This document shows, one piece after another, positions 17,166 through 25,220 of a DNA stretch of 64,000 nucleotides. Location: the NCBI GenBank assembly GCA_021738625.1, contig JAIPBS010000002.1:124001-188000 (forward strand), in the 5' to 3' direction. The notes beneath the pieces were generated by a model that searched no databases, was not told the DNA's origin, and saw only the letters and a list, made by a program, of their open reading frames with translations. The position numbers were made by a program, and so were the translations under genes. The stretch is from Bacteroidales bacterium (lineage in GTDB: Bacteria > Bacteroidota > Bacteroidia > Bacteroidales > JAIOZK01). The stretch's first letter is position 1. The number at the start of each line of letters is the position of its first letter.

Positions 17166-20012
17166 TTACTTTAATTGTTTTTCTGCTGATAACGCCGTGC
17201 TTTTGATCTCTCCCTCTTGGTTCTCAATTTCTTTTTCAAAAGATTTCCAACGGTTGCCGATGCAGATCATTTCACATTCTTTGCCAACCAGTGGACATTC
17301 GCAGCGTTCAAATGCTTTATCAATCAATTTGCGCTGTCTGATTTTGTGGAACTGGCTGGAGCCGGTTGCCGGGCTTCCGCTTGGCGGCCTGCCGATCACC
17401 TTCAAGTCGATTTCTTTAAGGTATGTGTGCATAAAGGTCCAGGCGCCCATGTTAACCGGTTCTTCCTGAACCCAGAGATGGGTAACCGCTTTTTTATATT
17501 TTCTCACGATTTTCAAGATTTGCTCGAAAGGTATGGGATAGAGTTGCTCCAGGCGCACGATTGCAATGGTATAATCCTTTCTCTTTTCCCGCTCTTCGAT
17601 CAATTCATAATAAATCTTGCCTGTGCAAAACACCACTTTGGTAACTTCTTCGGGCTTGGATTCCGTATCATCCAGCACTTCCCTGAATCCCCCTTTGGTG
17701 AATTCCTCAATTTTTGAAACGCAACGTGGATGACGCAGCAGGCTTTTGGGTGTGAGTACGATCAGGGGTTTTCTGAAATCCCTGTAAAGTTGCCTGCGCA
17801 AAACATGAAAGAAATTGGCAGGTGAGGTGGGGTTCACAACCTGCATATTGTTTTCGGCGCAGAGGATCAAAAATCTTTCCAGGCGGGCGCTCGAATGCTC
17901 CGGGCCCTGTCCTTCGTAACCGTGAGGAAGCAAAAGGACCAGGTCGTTCATTACATTCCATTTTTCTTCTGCACTGCTTAAGAACTGGTCAATGATGATC
18001 TGTCCGCCATTGTTGAAATCCCCGAATTGAGCTTCCCAGATGGTTAAGGCATCGGGTGACACCAAAGAATAGCCGTATTCAAATCCAAGCACTCCGTATT
18101 CATTCAGAGGTGAATTGAAGACCTCGAAACGAGCTTGTTTCTTACTGATGTTGTTCAGTGGAACATATTCTTTTTCCGCATCTTCCAACCTGAGTACGGC
18201 ATGTCGGTGCGAAAAAGTACCTCGTGCAGTATCCTGCCCTGATAGCCTGACAGGTATTTTTTCTTCAAGCAGGCTGCCGTATGCAAGCAATTCGCCCATG
18301 GCCCAGTCGAGTTTGCCGGGTTCCTTCAGCATCTTACGCCGTTGCTTTTGCATGTTTACGGTTTTTCTGAAAAACTTGTCTTCTTCGGGCAGGTCTGTGA
18401 TCTTTTTCGCGATCCTTAACAAAGTCTTTTTGTTAACCTTGGTATCGGGAGAATGCCCAAAATCCTCATCCCTTGCGCGATCAATATCTTCCCATGAATC
18501 CATAAAGGACTCGATGTGGGTCTTGCTGATCTCCCTGGCTTTGGTCAGGTTTTCTTCAAATACTTTATTGATCTCTTTTTCAAGTTCTTCAATTCTGTTT
18601 TCCGTCAGCAATTTTTTATCCAGAAGTTTTTCCCTGTAAATCTCCATCGGATTGGGATGTTGTGCTATGGTTTTGTAAAGCAAGGGCTGTGTAAAGCGTG
18701 GTTCATCTCCTTCGTTATGTCCGTATTTTCTGTAACATAAGAGGTCGATAAAAACATCTTTATTAAATTTTGCCCTGAATTGCAATGCAAGCTGGATGGT
18801 ATGGATCACGGCTTCAACATCATCGCCATTTACATGAAAGACAGGTGATTGGGTTACCTTGGCCACATCCGTACAATAGGTGCTGGTTCGGGCGTCGAGG
18901 TAGTTTGTGGTGAAACCGATCTGGTTGTTGATCACCAAATGCACGGTGCCTCCTGTTTTGTATCCTTCCAGTCCCGACATTTGAAGCACTTCATAAACCA
19001 CACCCTGCCCCGCTATGGAAGCATCCCCATGTATGAGGATGGGCGTGATCTTATTGAAATCCTTTTGGTATTCATGATCGAGCTTGGCCCTGACAATACC
19101 TTCCACCACGGGATCCACTGCCTCAAGGTGCGAAGGGTTTGGGCTGAGAGTGAGGTTTATTTTTTTTCCGTTGACGGTTTCTCTTTCGGAGTTATAGCCC
19201 AAATGGTATTTTACATCCCCAAGCAAATATTCATCATCATACTCCTTCCCTTCAAACTCGCTGAATATTTGATAATAAGGTTTTTTCAGGATGTTGGCGA
19301 GCACATTCAGCCGGCCCCGGTGCGCCATTCCGATCACGAACTCTTCATTTCCCAGCTCAGCACCTTTTTCAAGTATGGCATCCAGGGCGGGGATGAGGCT
19401 TTCGGCTCCTTCAAGTGAAAAACGTTTTTGTCCTGGAAATTTTTTATGGATGAACTTTTCGAACAATACGGCGCGGCTCAGGCTCCGGATGATGTATTCC
19501 CGGTCTTTATTGGTGAAGGGATAAGTATTGCGGCTGCTTTCCATTTTGGTTCTCAGCCACTTATTCTCTTCCGGTTTTCTGATGTAGAAAAATTCGGCGC
19601 CGACTGATTTACAGTAAGTCTCATGCAGGTGATCGATAATGTCCTGTAAACTTGCCTCTCCGATGCCGATTTCATTGCCGGCTTTAAATTTTTTCTGCAG
19701 ATCGGATTTCCCCAGGCCGTAATTTTCAATATTGAGTGAAGGCGAGTATTTGCGCCTGGTTCTCACGGGGTTGGTCTCGGTGAAAAGGTGGCCTCTCCTC
19801 CTGTAATCATTGATCAGATCAATGACCTTGAATTCACTGGGGTAGAGCAGTCCATTGTCTCTTTTGGGAGACCAGGAGGCGCGGGCAAATTCAAAACCTT
19901 TGAAAAAATCTTTCCAGCTTTCATCAACACTTTCGGGGTCTTTTTTATATTGCTCAAATAATTGCTCAATGGCGGCAGGATCGGATGTATTTATGAATGA
20001 AAATTTATCCAT
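17166..20012 (-). CDS. sucA: 2-oxoglutarate dehydrogenase E1
   Basis: E1 decarboxylates 2-oxoglutarate with thiamine diphosphate and passes the succinyl group to the lipoyl arm of E2. The 948-residue protein has the usual N-terminal helix (INTSDPAAIEQLFEQYKKDP), HRGRLNVLANIL, the TPP region GDASIAGQGVVYEVLQMS and the C-terminal LLPHGYEGQGPEHSSARLERFL. Length and motifs are complete. It is the first gene of the sucAB pair with a TAACTTTG promoter box upstream. It lies back-to-back with a ferredoxin gene and the ferredoxin-dependent enzyme for the same substrate (korAB). Confidence 0.96.
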   Translation of the reverse strand: MDKFSFINTSDPAAIEQLFEQYKKDPESVDESWKDFFKGFEFARASWSPKRDNGLLYPSEFKVIDLINDYRRRGHLFTETNPVRTRRKYSPSLNIENYGLGKSDLQKKFKAGNEIGIGEASLQDIIDHLHETYCKSVGAEFFYIRKPEENKWLRTKMESSRNTYPFTNKDREYIIRSLSRAVLFEKFIHKKFPGQKRFSLEGAESLIPALDAILEKGAELGNEEFVIGMAHRGRLNVLANILKKPYYQIFSEFEGKEYDDEYLLGDVKYHLGYNSERETVNGKKINLTLSPNPSHLEAVDPVVEGIVRAKLDHEYQKDFNKITPILIHGDASIAGQGVVYEVLQMSGLEGYKTGGTVHLVINNQIGFTTNYLDARTSTYCTDVAKVTQSPVFHVNGDDVEAVIHTIQLALQFRAKFNKDVFIDLLCYRKYGHNEGDEPRFTQPLLYKTIAQHPNPMEIYREKLLDKKLLTENRIEELEKEINKVFEENLTKAREISKTHIESFMDSWEDIDRARDEDFGHSPDTKVNKKTLLRIAKKITDLPEEDKFFRKTVNMQKQRRKMLKEPGKLDWAMGELLAYGSLLEEKIPVRLSGQDTARGTFSHRHAVLRLEDAEKEYVPLNNISKKQARFEVFNSPLNEYGVLGFEYGYSLVSPDALTIWEAQFGDFNNGGQIIIDQFLSSAEEKWNVMNDLVLLLPHGYEGQGPEHSSARLERFLILCAENNMQVVNPTSPANFFHVLRRQLYRDFRKPLIVLTPKSLLRHPRCVSKIEEFTKGGFREVLDDTESKPEEVTKVVFCTGKIYYELIEEREKRKDYTIAIVRLEQLYPIPFEQILKIVRKYKKAVTHLWVQEEPVNMGAWTFMHTYLKEIDLKVIGRPPSGSPATGSSQFHKIRQRKLIDKAFERCECPLVGKECEMICIGNRWKSFEKEIENQEGEIKSTALSAEKQLK

Positions 20013-20037
20013 AGCTCGTTATAAAACTTTTCAAATG

Positions 20038-20045
20038 CAAAGTTA
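20038..20045 (-). promoter_or_regulatory. -7 box for sucAB
   Basis: TAACTTTG on the minus strand lies 25 bases before the sucA ATG and matches the Bacteroidetes consensus. An AT-rich stretch with TTTT occupies the -33 position. Confidence 0.5.
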
Positions 20046-20112
20046 AGGATTTCTATCTTATTTAAAACGAATTTAATTTAGGCGGGTGAATGTTAAGGAC
20101 GGGAACAAACAC

Positions 20113-20144
20113 AAAAAGCCCATATGCTGATGCAAATGGGCTTT
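20113..20144 (-). terminator. Terminator after the ferredoxin gene
   Basis: A perfect nine-base stem AAAGCCCAT/ATGGGCTTT, with a T-run on the minus strand, lies 28 bases beyond the ferredoxin stop. It separates the ferredoxin transcript from sucAB. Confidence 0.8.
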
Positions 20145-20171
20145 GGTATTACGGTTTTATATTATGTTTCT

Positions 20172-20339
20172 TTATTCCGGGATTATAGCTTCAACCGGAC
20201 AAACATCTGCACATGAACCACAGTCGGTGCAAATATCGGGATCAATCACATAGATATCACCTTCCGAAATTGCATCAACCGGGCATTCGTCGATGCAGGT
20301 TCCACAAGCTGTGCAATCATCTGTTATTTTGTATGCCAT
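20172..20339 (-). CDS. 2[4Fe-4S] ferredoxin
   Basis: This 55-residue gene is too short for the ORF track. The minus-strand translation begins MAYKITDDCTACGTCIDECP and continues with ICTDCGSCADVCP, that is, two complete CxxCxxCxxxCP clusters of a clostridial-type ferredoxin. It carries low-potential electrons in the cytoplasm. The divergent neighbour korAB encodes a ferredoxin-reducing 2-oxoacid oxidoreductase, so this is a likely electron acceptor, although that is inferred from position only. It has its own promoter box (20384-20391) and its own terminator. Confidence 0.93.
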   Translation of the reverse strand: MAYKITDDCTACGTCIDECPVDAISEGDIYVIDPDICTDCGSCADVCPVEAIIPE

Positions 20340-20383
20340 AATGAATAAAAATTTAATAGTTTATAAATGGGAAAAACGACTTG

Positions 20384-20391
20384 CAAATATA
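20384..20391 (-). promoter_or_regulatory. -7 box for the ferredoxin gene
   Basis: TATATTTG on the minus strand, 44 bases before the ferredoxin ATG. The remaining part of the 339-base divergent gap to korA (20340-20678) holds this promoter and the korA promoter; I see nothing else in it. Confidence 0.5.
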
Positions 20392-20620
20392 AAGAGTTTC
20401 AAAAAACAAAACCCTAAATCCTTAATTTATAGATATTCTAAATTAAAATTTGCCATGCTGAAACTTTTTGTGAAATAATTCACAGTTAACCTTTATCATG
20501 TAAAACGATATTTAGGTAATATATTGCTTGAATTGTTTGTTTATTTTCATTATATCCTGATAATGAGTGATTAAAATGTCTGTTTTTTCTGGAAACACAG
20601 GTTAAAAATTTGTTAAGAAT

Positions 20621-20654
20621 CTTGAAGCTATCCGAAATAATACTTGTAACTTTG
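20621..20654 (+). promoter_or_regulatory. Promoter of korAB
   Basis: CTTGAAG (-33 region) and TAACTTTG (20647-20654) are separated by a spacer of about 22 bases, 24 bases before the korA ATG. This is a good match to the Bacteroidetes promoter. Confidence 0.6.
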
Positions 20655-20678
20655 TAGCGTCAATCAAATAACTGACAA

Positions 20679-22529
20679 ATGGGTACAAAAAGAAATAAGC
20701 CTGTTCAGGAAAAGGATGATGTAGTGATCAGATTTGCAGGCGATTCAGGGGACGGCATGCAGTTAACCGGTTCACTTTTTTCAGATTCAACTGCATTTGC
20801 GGGGAATGATTTTGCCACCTTCCCGGATTATCCGGCTGAGATCCGGGCTCCACAGGGAACGATCGCCGGGGTTTCGGGTTTTCAGGTACATTTCGGGCAC
20901 ACCAATATTCACACCTCGGGTGATTTGGCTGATGTACTGGTGGCCATGAACCCGGCTTCGCTCAAAGCCAACCTGAAGTGGCTGAAAGACAATGCCACCG
21001 TTATTGTCGATACGGATGCTTTTGTTGAGAAAGCCTTCGATAAAGCCGGATACGACGGCAATCCACTTGAAGATGAAACCCTGGAAGGTTACCGGGTGAT
21101 CCATGCCCCCATCAGTGAAATGACGCGTGATGCGGTGCACGACCTTGGTCTGGAGAACAAGGTCGCTTTAAAAAGCAAAAACATGTTTGCGCTTGGCATT
21201 GTGCTGTATCTTTTTAACAGAAAACTGGATAAGATATATAAGGCTTTTGAAGAAAAGTTTAAGAGTAACCCGCTGGTAGTGGAAGCCAACAAACGGGTGT
21301 TGAGATCGGGTTACAACTTCGCAGATACGGTAGAAGCAATTAGTCCTACCTTTAACGTGGAGCCTGCCGAACTTAAGAAAGGACTGTATAGAAATATTAC
21401 AGGAAATACTGCAACCGCCTGGGGATTTATTGCTGCTTCCGAGCGATCGGGTAGGGAACTGTTTTTGGGGTCTTATCCGATCACACCGGCATCGGAAATA
21501 CTGCAAGAGCTTACAAAACATAAAGAGCTTACGGTAAAGGCATTTCAGGCTGAAGATGAGATCGCAGGTATTTGTTCAGCCATCGGAGCAAGCTATACAG
21601 GTTCGCTTGCCATAACCACAACTTCCGGCCCCGGGCTTTCATTGAAAAGCGAGGCCATCGGACTGGCTGTTATGACCGAGTTGCCTATTGTTATTGTTGA
21701 TGTTCAAAGGGGAGGGCCTTCAACCGGTTTGCCCACCAAATCCGAACAAAGCGATCTGATGCAGGCCCTCTTTGGCAGGAACGGGGAATGTCCCACCATC
21801 GTGATGGCGGCCAGCAGCCCTACTGATTGTTTCTATTCGGCTTATCATGCAGCCAAGATAAGCATGGAACATATGACCCCTGTCATCTTGTTGACGGATG
21901 GTTCGCTGGCTAACGGTTCTGAAATTTTCAGGATTCCCAGGGTGGCTGATCTGATGGAGATCAATCCGCCGCTGGTTCCACCGAATGATGAAGATTATAA
22001 ACCTTATAAGCGGGATGAGAAAAAACTCAACCGCCGATGGGCCGTTCCGGGTACGGAAGGACTACGCCACCGGATTGGCGGCCTGGAGAAGGAAAACATA
22101 GAAGGCAATGTTTCGCATGATCCTGAAAATCACCAATTAATGACCCAGCTCAGAGAGGAAAAGGTGAACAGGGTTGCCGATTTTATTCCTGAACAGGAAC
22201 TGATAGGCGACAGTAAAGGCGATCTGTTGATTGTTAGCTGGGGCGGAACCAAAGGCGTTATGCTCACGGCAGTTGAAGAAATGCATAAGGAAAACCAAAA
22301 CGTCAGTCTTGCACATTTCAATCACATCAATCCCTTGCCGAAAAACACTGAAGAAATCTTTTCAAAATTCAAAAAGATCGTTGTTTGCGAATTGAACAAC
22401 GGTCAATTTGTGAACTACCTCAAAATGAAATTCCCGGAATTCACTTATCAGCAGTATAATAAAATTCAGGGACTGCCATTCATGGTATCGGAATTAAAAA
22501 GAGAGTTTTACGCATTGTTAAGCAAATAG
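20679..22529 (+). CDS. korA: 2-oxoglutarate:ferredoxin oxidoreductase, alpha (fused gamma-alpha) subunit
   Basis: This is the pyrimidine/pyrophosphate-binding subunit of 2-oxoglutarate:ferredoxin oxidoreductase, which makes succinyl-CoA and reduced ferredoxin. The 616-residue protein is a fusion. Residues of about 1-195 are the gamma domain (VIRFAGDSGDGMQLTGSLF, PAEIRAPQGTIAGVSGFQVHFG) and residues of about 220-616 the alpha domain (FLGSYPITPASEILQ, FQAEDEIAGICSAIGASYTG, TTTSGPGLSLKSEAIGLA, QRGGPSTGLPTKSEQSDL). It is followed by korB after two bases. Other 2-oxoacid substrates cannot be excluded from sequence, but the family placement is good. Confidence 0.9.
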   Translation: MGTKRNKPVQEKDDVVIRFAGDSGDGMQLTGSLFSDSTAFAGNDFATFPDYPAEIRAPQGTIAGVSGFQVHFGHTNIHTSGDLADVLVAMNPASLKANLKWLKDNATVIVDTDAFVEKAFDKAGYDGNPLEDETLEGYRVIHAPISEMTRDAVHDLGLENKVALKSKNMFALGIVLYLFNRKLDKIYKAFEEKFKSNPLVVEANKRVLRSGYNFADTVEAISPTFNVEPAELKKGLYRNITGNTATAWGFIAASERSGRELFLGSYPITPASEILQELTKHKELTVKAFQAEDEIAGICSAIGASYTGSLAITTTSGPGLSLKSEAIGLAVMTELPIVIVDVQRGGPSTGLPTKSEQSDLMQALFGRNGECPTIVMAASSPTDCFYSAYHAAKISMEHMTPVILLTDGSLANGSEIFRIPRVADLMEINPPLVPPNDEDYKPYKRDEKKLNRRWAVPGTEGLRHRIGGLEKENIEGNVSHDPENHQLMTQLREEKVNRVADFIPEQELIGDSKGDLLIVSWGGTKGVMLTAVEEMHKENQNVSLAHFNHINPLPKNTEEIFSKFKKIVVCELNNGQFVNYLKMKFPEFTYQQYNKIQGLPFMVSELKREFYALLSK

Positions 22530-22531
22530 GT

Positions 22532-23569
22532 ATGGATCAGGATATTATTAAGCATAAAGACGAAATACCCCAACCTACAAAAGAAGATTTTGTAAGCGAT
22601 CAAATGGTGAAATGGTGTCCGGGTTGCGGCGATCATGCTATTCTTTCATCGGTTGAGAAAGTTTTCCCAAAACTAGGTGTGAGAAAAGAAGATTTTGTTG
22701 TGGTTTCGGGGATCGGTTGTTCATCAAGGTTTCCTTATTATATGAACACCTATGGTATTCATGGGATTCATGGAAGGGCAGCGGCGATTGCCACCGGCGT
22801 AAAACTTGCCAATCCGAAACTGAGTGTCTGGATGATCACCGGCGACGGGGATTGTATGGCGATAGGAGGAAACCACTTTATTCACGCCGTGAGAAGGAAC
22901 ATCGACATTAACATTCTTCTTTTCAACAACAAAATTTATGGCCTGACCAAAGGACAGTTCTCACCTACCACCCCAAAGGGATTTAAAACAAAGTCATCAC
23001 CTCAGGGTACCTTTGAGCAACCCTTCAATGCAGGTGAGCTGGTGATCGGCGCCCAGGGTAACTTTTTCGCCAGGGCCATCGACAACAACCCAAAAATGAT
23101 GGTTGAGGTTCTTTTTGAAGCAGCCAGGCATACCGGAACTACTGTTGTTGAAATCCTTCAGAATTGTGTTATTTTCAACAATAACATCCATGAATTGATT
23201 TCAAGCAGGGATACCAGGGATGACAACCAGATATTCCTGAAACACGGAGAACCTATGTTATTTGGCAAGGGCAAGAAAAAGGGCATCCTTTTGCGAGGCA
23301 CCCAGCTTGAAGTTGTTGAACTTGGGAAAAATGGCATCACCGAAAAAGACATCCTGGTACACAATATTTACAATCCCGATCCCGGTGTTCACATCATGCT
23401 TTCAAGAATGACGCCACCGGCTTTCCCTGCCGCTTTGGGTGTGATCCGTTCGGTTACTGAAAGCTCCTTCGATCAGAACATGGAAGAGGTGATCGAGCAA
23501 TCCAAACGGGATTCAAAGATCAAAAATGTTGACGATCTGCTTAGAAGCGGGAATACCTGGAAGATTTGA
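22532..23569 (+). CDS. korB: 2-oxoglutarate:ferredoxin oxidoreductase, beta subunit
   Basis: The TPP-binding subunit of the KorAB enzyme, 345 residues. It has the iron-sulfur/TPP entry motif KWCPGCGDHAILS, the VVSGIGCSSRFPYYMNTYG segment, and the TPP-binding GDGDCMAIGGNHFIHAVRRN..NNKIYGLTKGQFSPTTP. The reaction is reversible, so the pair can run the TCA cycle oxidatively with ferredoxin or fix CO2 reductively. Which applies here cannot be told. It is co-transcribed with korA. Confidence 0.92.
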   Translation: MDQDIIKHKDEIPQPTKEDFVSDQMVKWCPGCGDHAILSSVEKVFPKLGVRKEDFVVVSGIGCSSRFPYYMNTYGIHGIHGRAAAIATGVKLANPKLSVWMITGDGDCMAIGGNHFIHAVRRNIDINILLFNNKIYGLTKGQFSPTTPKGFKTKSSPQGTFEQPFNAGELVIGAQGNFFARAIDNNPKMMVEVLFEAARHTGTTVVEILQNCVIFNNNIHELISSRDTRDDNQIFLKHGEPMLFGKGKKKGILLRGTQLEVVELGKNGITEKDILVHNIYNPDPGVHIMLSRMTPPAFPAALGVIRSVTESSFDQNMEEVIEQSKRDSKIKNVDDLLRSGNTWKI

Positions 23570-23580
23570 GGTGGTTTATT

Positions 23581-23722
23581 GTTTAAGGTTCAAAGTTTAA
23601 AGTTCAAGGTTGGTTCAAATTAAAATTTCTTGAATCTAGATCCCAACCCATATCAAAGGAAACTGGTATTGCCTTTTAGCAACCCAGTACTTAACTTTGA
23701 ACTTTGAACATGTAACATTGAA
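23581..23722. repeat. Intergenic palindrome of repeated words (TTCAAAGTT type)
   Basis: The left arm GTTTAAGGTTCAAAGTTTAA and neighbouring direct repeats of TTCAAAGTT-like words are mirrored 90 bases later by a right arm containing AACTTTGAACTTTGAACATG. The transcript could fold into a long AT-rich hairpin between korB and tilS. No coding potential is seen. It is one of five loci with the same architecture but different words. Confidence 0.7.
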
Positions 23723-23733
23723 CACTGCACAAT

Positions 23734-25074
23734 ATGCTTGACAAATTCAAATCATTTATCCAAGAGGAAAACCAGTTCCGGCCGGATCAGCCAATTTTGC
23801 TTGCCGTTAGTTCCGGTATCGATAGCGTGGTTATGGCCCATCTTTTCCGCCGTGCCCGCTTCAGGTTCGGGATTGCTCACTGCAACTTCAGGCTGCGCGG
23901 TCGCGCCTCCGATCTGGATGAACTCTTTGCCGAAAACCTGGCTGTGAAACATGATGTACCTTTTCATAAGATCCATTTCAATACGCAATCCTATGCCGAA
24001 AGGCACCGTTTATCCATACAAATGGCTGCCAGGGAATTGCGCTACAACTGGCTGGAAAAGATTATTCAGGAGAAAGGCTACTATGCCTTTGCCACTGCCC
24101 ATCACCTGGACGACCAGATCGAAACCTTCTTCATTAACTTTTTACGCGGAACCGGTATCAGTGGCTTACGAGGTATTCCCTCCATCAGTGGCAATTGCGT
24201 GCGGCCCATCTTATTTGCTTCACGGAATGATATTGTTACCTATCAGAAACGTTATGGCTTATCTTACAGAGAAGACCAGTCAAATCTTTCAGAAAGATAT
24301 CAGCGGAATAAGATAAGGCTCAGGTTACTGCCGGTGCTTGAAGAAATCCAGCAGGATTATCGGGAAGCATTTTTCAGAAATTTTGAAAACCTGAAGGAAG
24401 TTGAAAGAATATTCAAACGAGAAGTACAACTGAAATGCGACAGGCTCACCATTAAAGAAACAGATGGCAGCATCCGGTTTCCGATTGATGCATTGATCAA
24501 TCTCCATCCTATCAGAGCGTATCTGCATGAACTATTGCTTCCTTATCATTTCACCAATTCCGACATTCAGGATATTATTGCTTGCCTGGATAATGAATCG
24601 GGCAGGCAGTTCTTATCATCAACGCATCGCCTGCTAAAAGACCGGGATTATCTCATACTCACCAGGCTGGAAAACAATACAGCGGAGCAGGAAATTGAAA
24701 TCCTTGAAAGTTATGATTTTATCAGCGGACCGGTGAATATGAAGTTTGAAAAGATCAACATGGCGGATGACCACAAAATTGAACCCGATCAAGATGTAGC
24801 CGAACTGGACCTGGATCAGCTCACTTTTCCACTTAAGATCAGAAAGTGGAAAAAGGGTGACAGCTTTTGTCCCCTTGGCATGAAAAAGAGCAAGAAGTTA
24901 AGCGATTTTTTTGTGGATGAAAAACTGTCATTGTTTGAAAAGGAGAATACATGGGTAGTGCTTAGTGATGAAGAGATATGCTGGATCGTTGGCCACAGGA
25001 TCGCTCATCCTTTCCGCATAACCGATAATACCCGCCGTGTGTACCGGATGCAATTTATACATCCTTCTAAATAA
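23734..25074 (+). CDS. tilS: tRNA(Ile)-lysidine synthetase
   Basis: TilS adds lysine to C34 of the CAU-anticodon tRNA-Ile so that it reads AUA. The 446-residue protein has the N-terminal ATP-pyrophosphatase P-loop as AVSSGIDSVVMAHLF (usual SGGxDS), then HCNFRLRGRASDLDE and ATAHHLDDQIETFFINFLRGTG. The C-terminal domain includes FPLKIRKWKKGDSFCPLGMKKSKKLSDFFVD. Motifs are complete for the long form of the enzyme. It begins 11 bases after the palindromic repeat and probably continues the korAB transcript if the hairpin does not terminate it. Confidence 0.94.
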   Translation: MLDKFKSFIQEENQFRPDQPILLAVSSGIDSVVMAHLFRRARFRFGIAHCNFRLRGRASDLDELFAENLAVKHDVPFHKIHFNTQSYAERHRLSIQMAARELRYNWLEKIIQEKGYYAFATAHHLDDQIETFFINFLRGTGISGLRGIPSISGNCVRPILFASRNDIVTYQKRYGLSYREDQSNLSERYQRNKIRLRLLPVLEEIQQDYREAFFRNFENLKEVERIFKREVQLKCDRLTIKETDGSIRFPIDALINLHPIRAYLHELLLPYHFTNSDIQDIIACLDNESGRQFLSSTHRLLKDRDYLILTRLENNTAEQEIEILESYDFISGPVNMKFEKINMADDHKIEPDQDVAELDLDQLTFPLKIRKWKKGDSFCPLGMKKSKKLSDFFVDEKLSLFEKENTWVVLSDEEICWIVGHRIAHPFRITDNTRRVYRMQFIHPSK

Positions 25075-25193
25075 TGGTGGAGATAAACCCCAGGCAACCC
25101 TTTTAAAGGACAGGTTGTCATATCTTTTCAGTTTGGTACTTTTTTGGAAAGAGCATAACAATTATAAAACAATTATCTATTTACATATTTCGT

Positions 25194-25201
25194 TAGGTTT
25201 G
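25194..25201 (+). promoter_or_regulatory. -7 box for the DsbD-like gene
   Basis: TAGGTTTG matches TAnnTTTG and lies 19 bases before the ATG. The -33 region is AT-rich without a clear TTG. Confidence 0.4.
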
Positions 25202-25220
25202 CAGTCTATTTTTAATCATT

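Noticed and set aside
25075-25220. tRNA-like sequence after tilS
   Set aside because: No cloverleaf could be built; only scattered GGTTGTC/GGCAACC matches.
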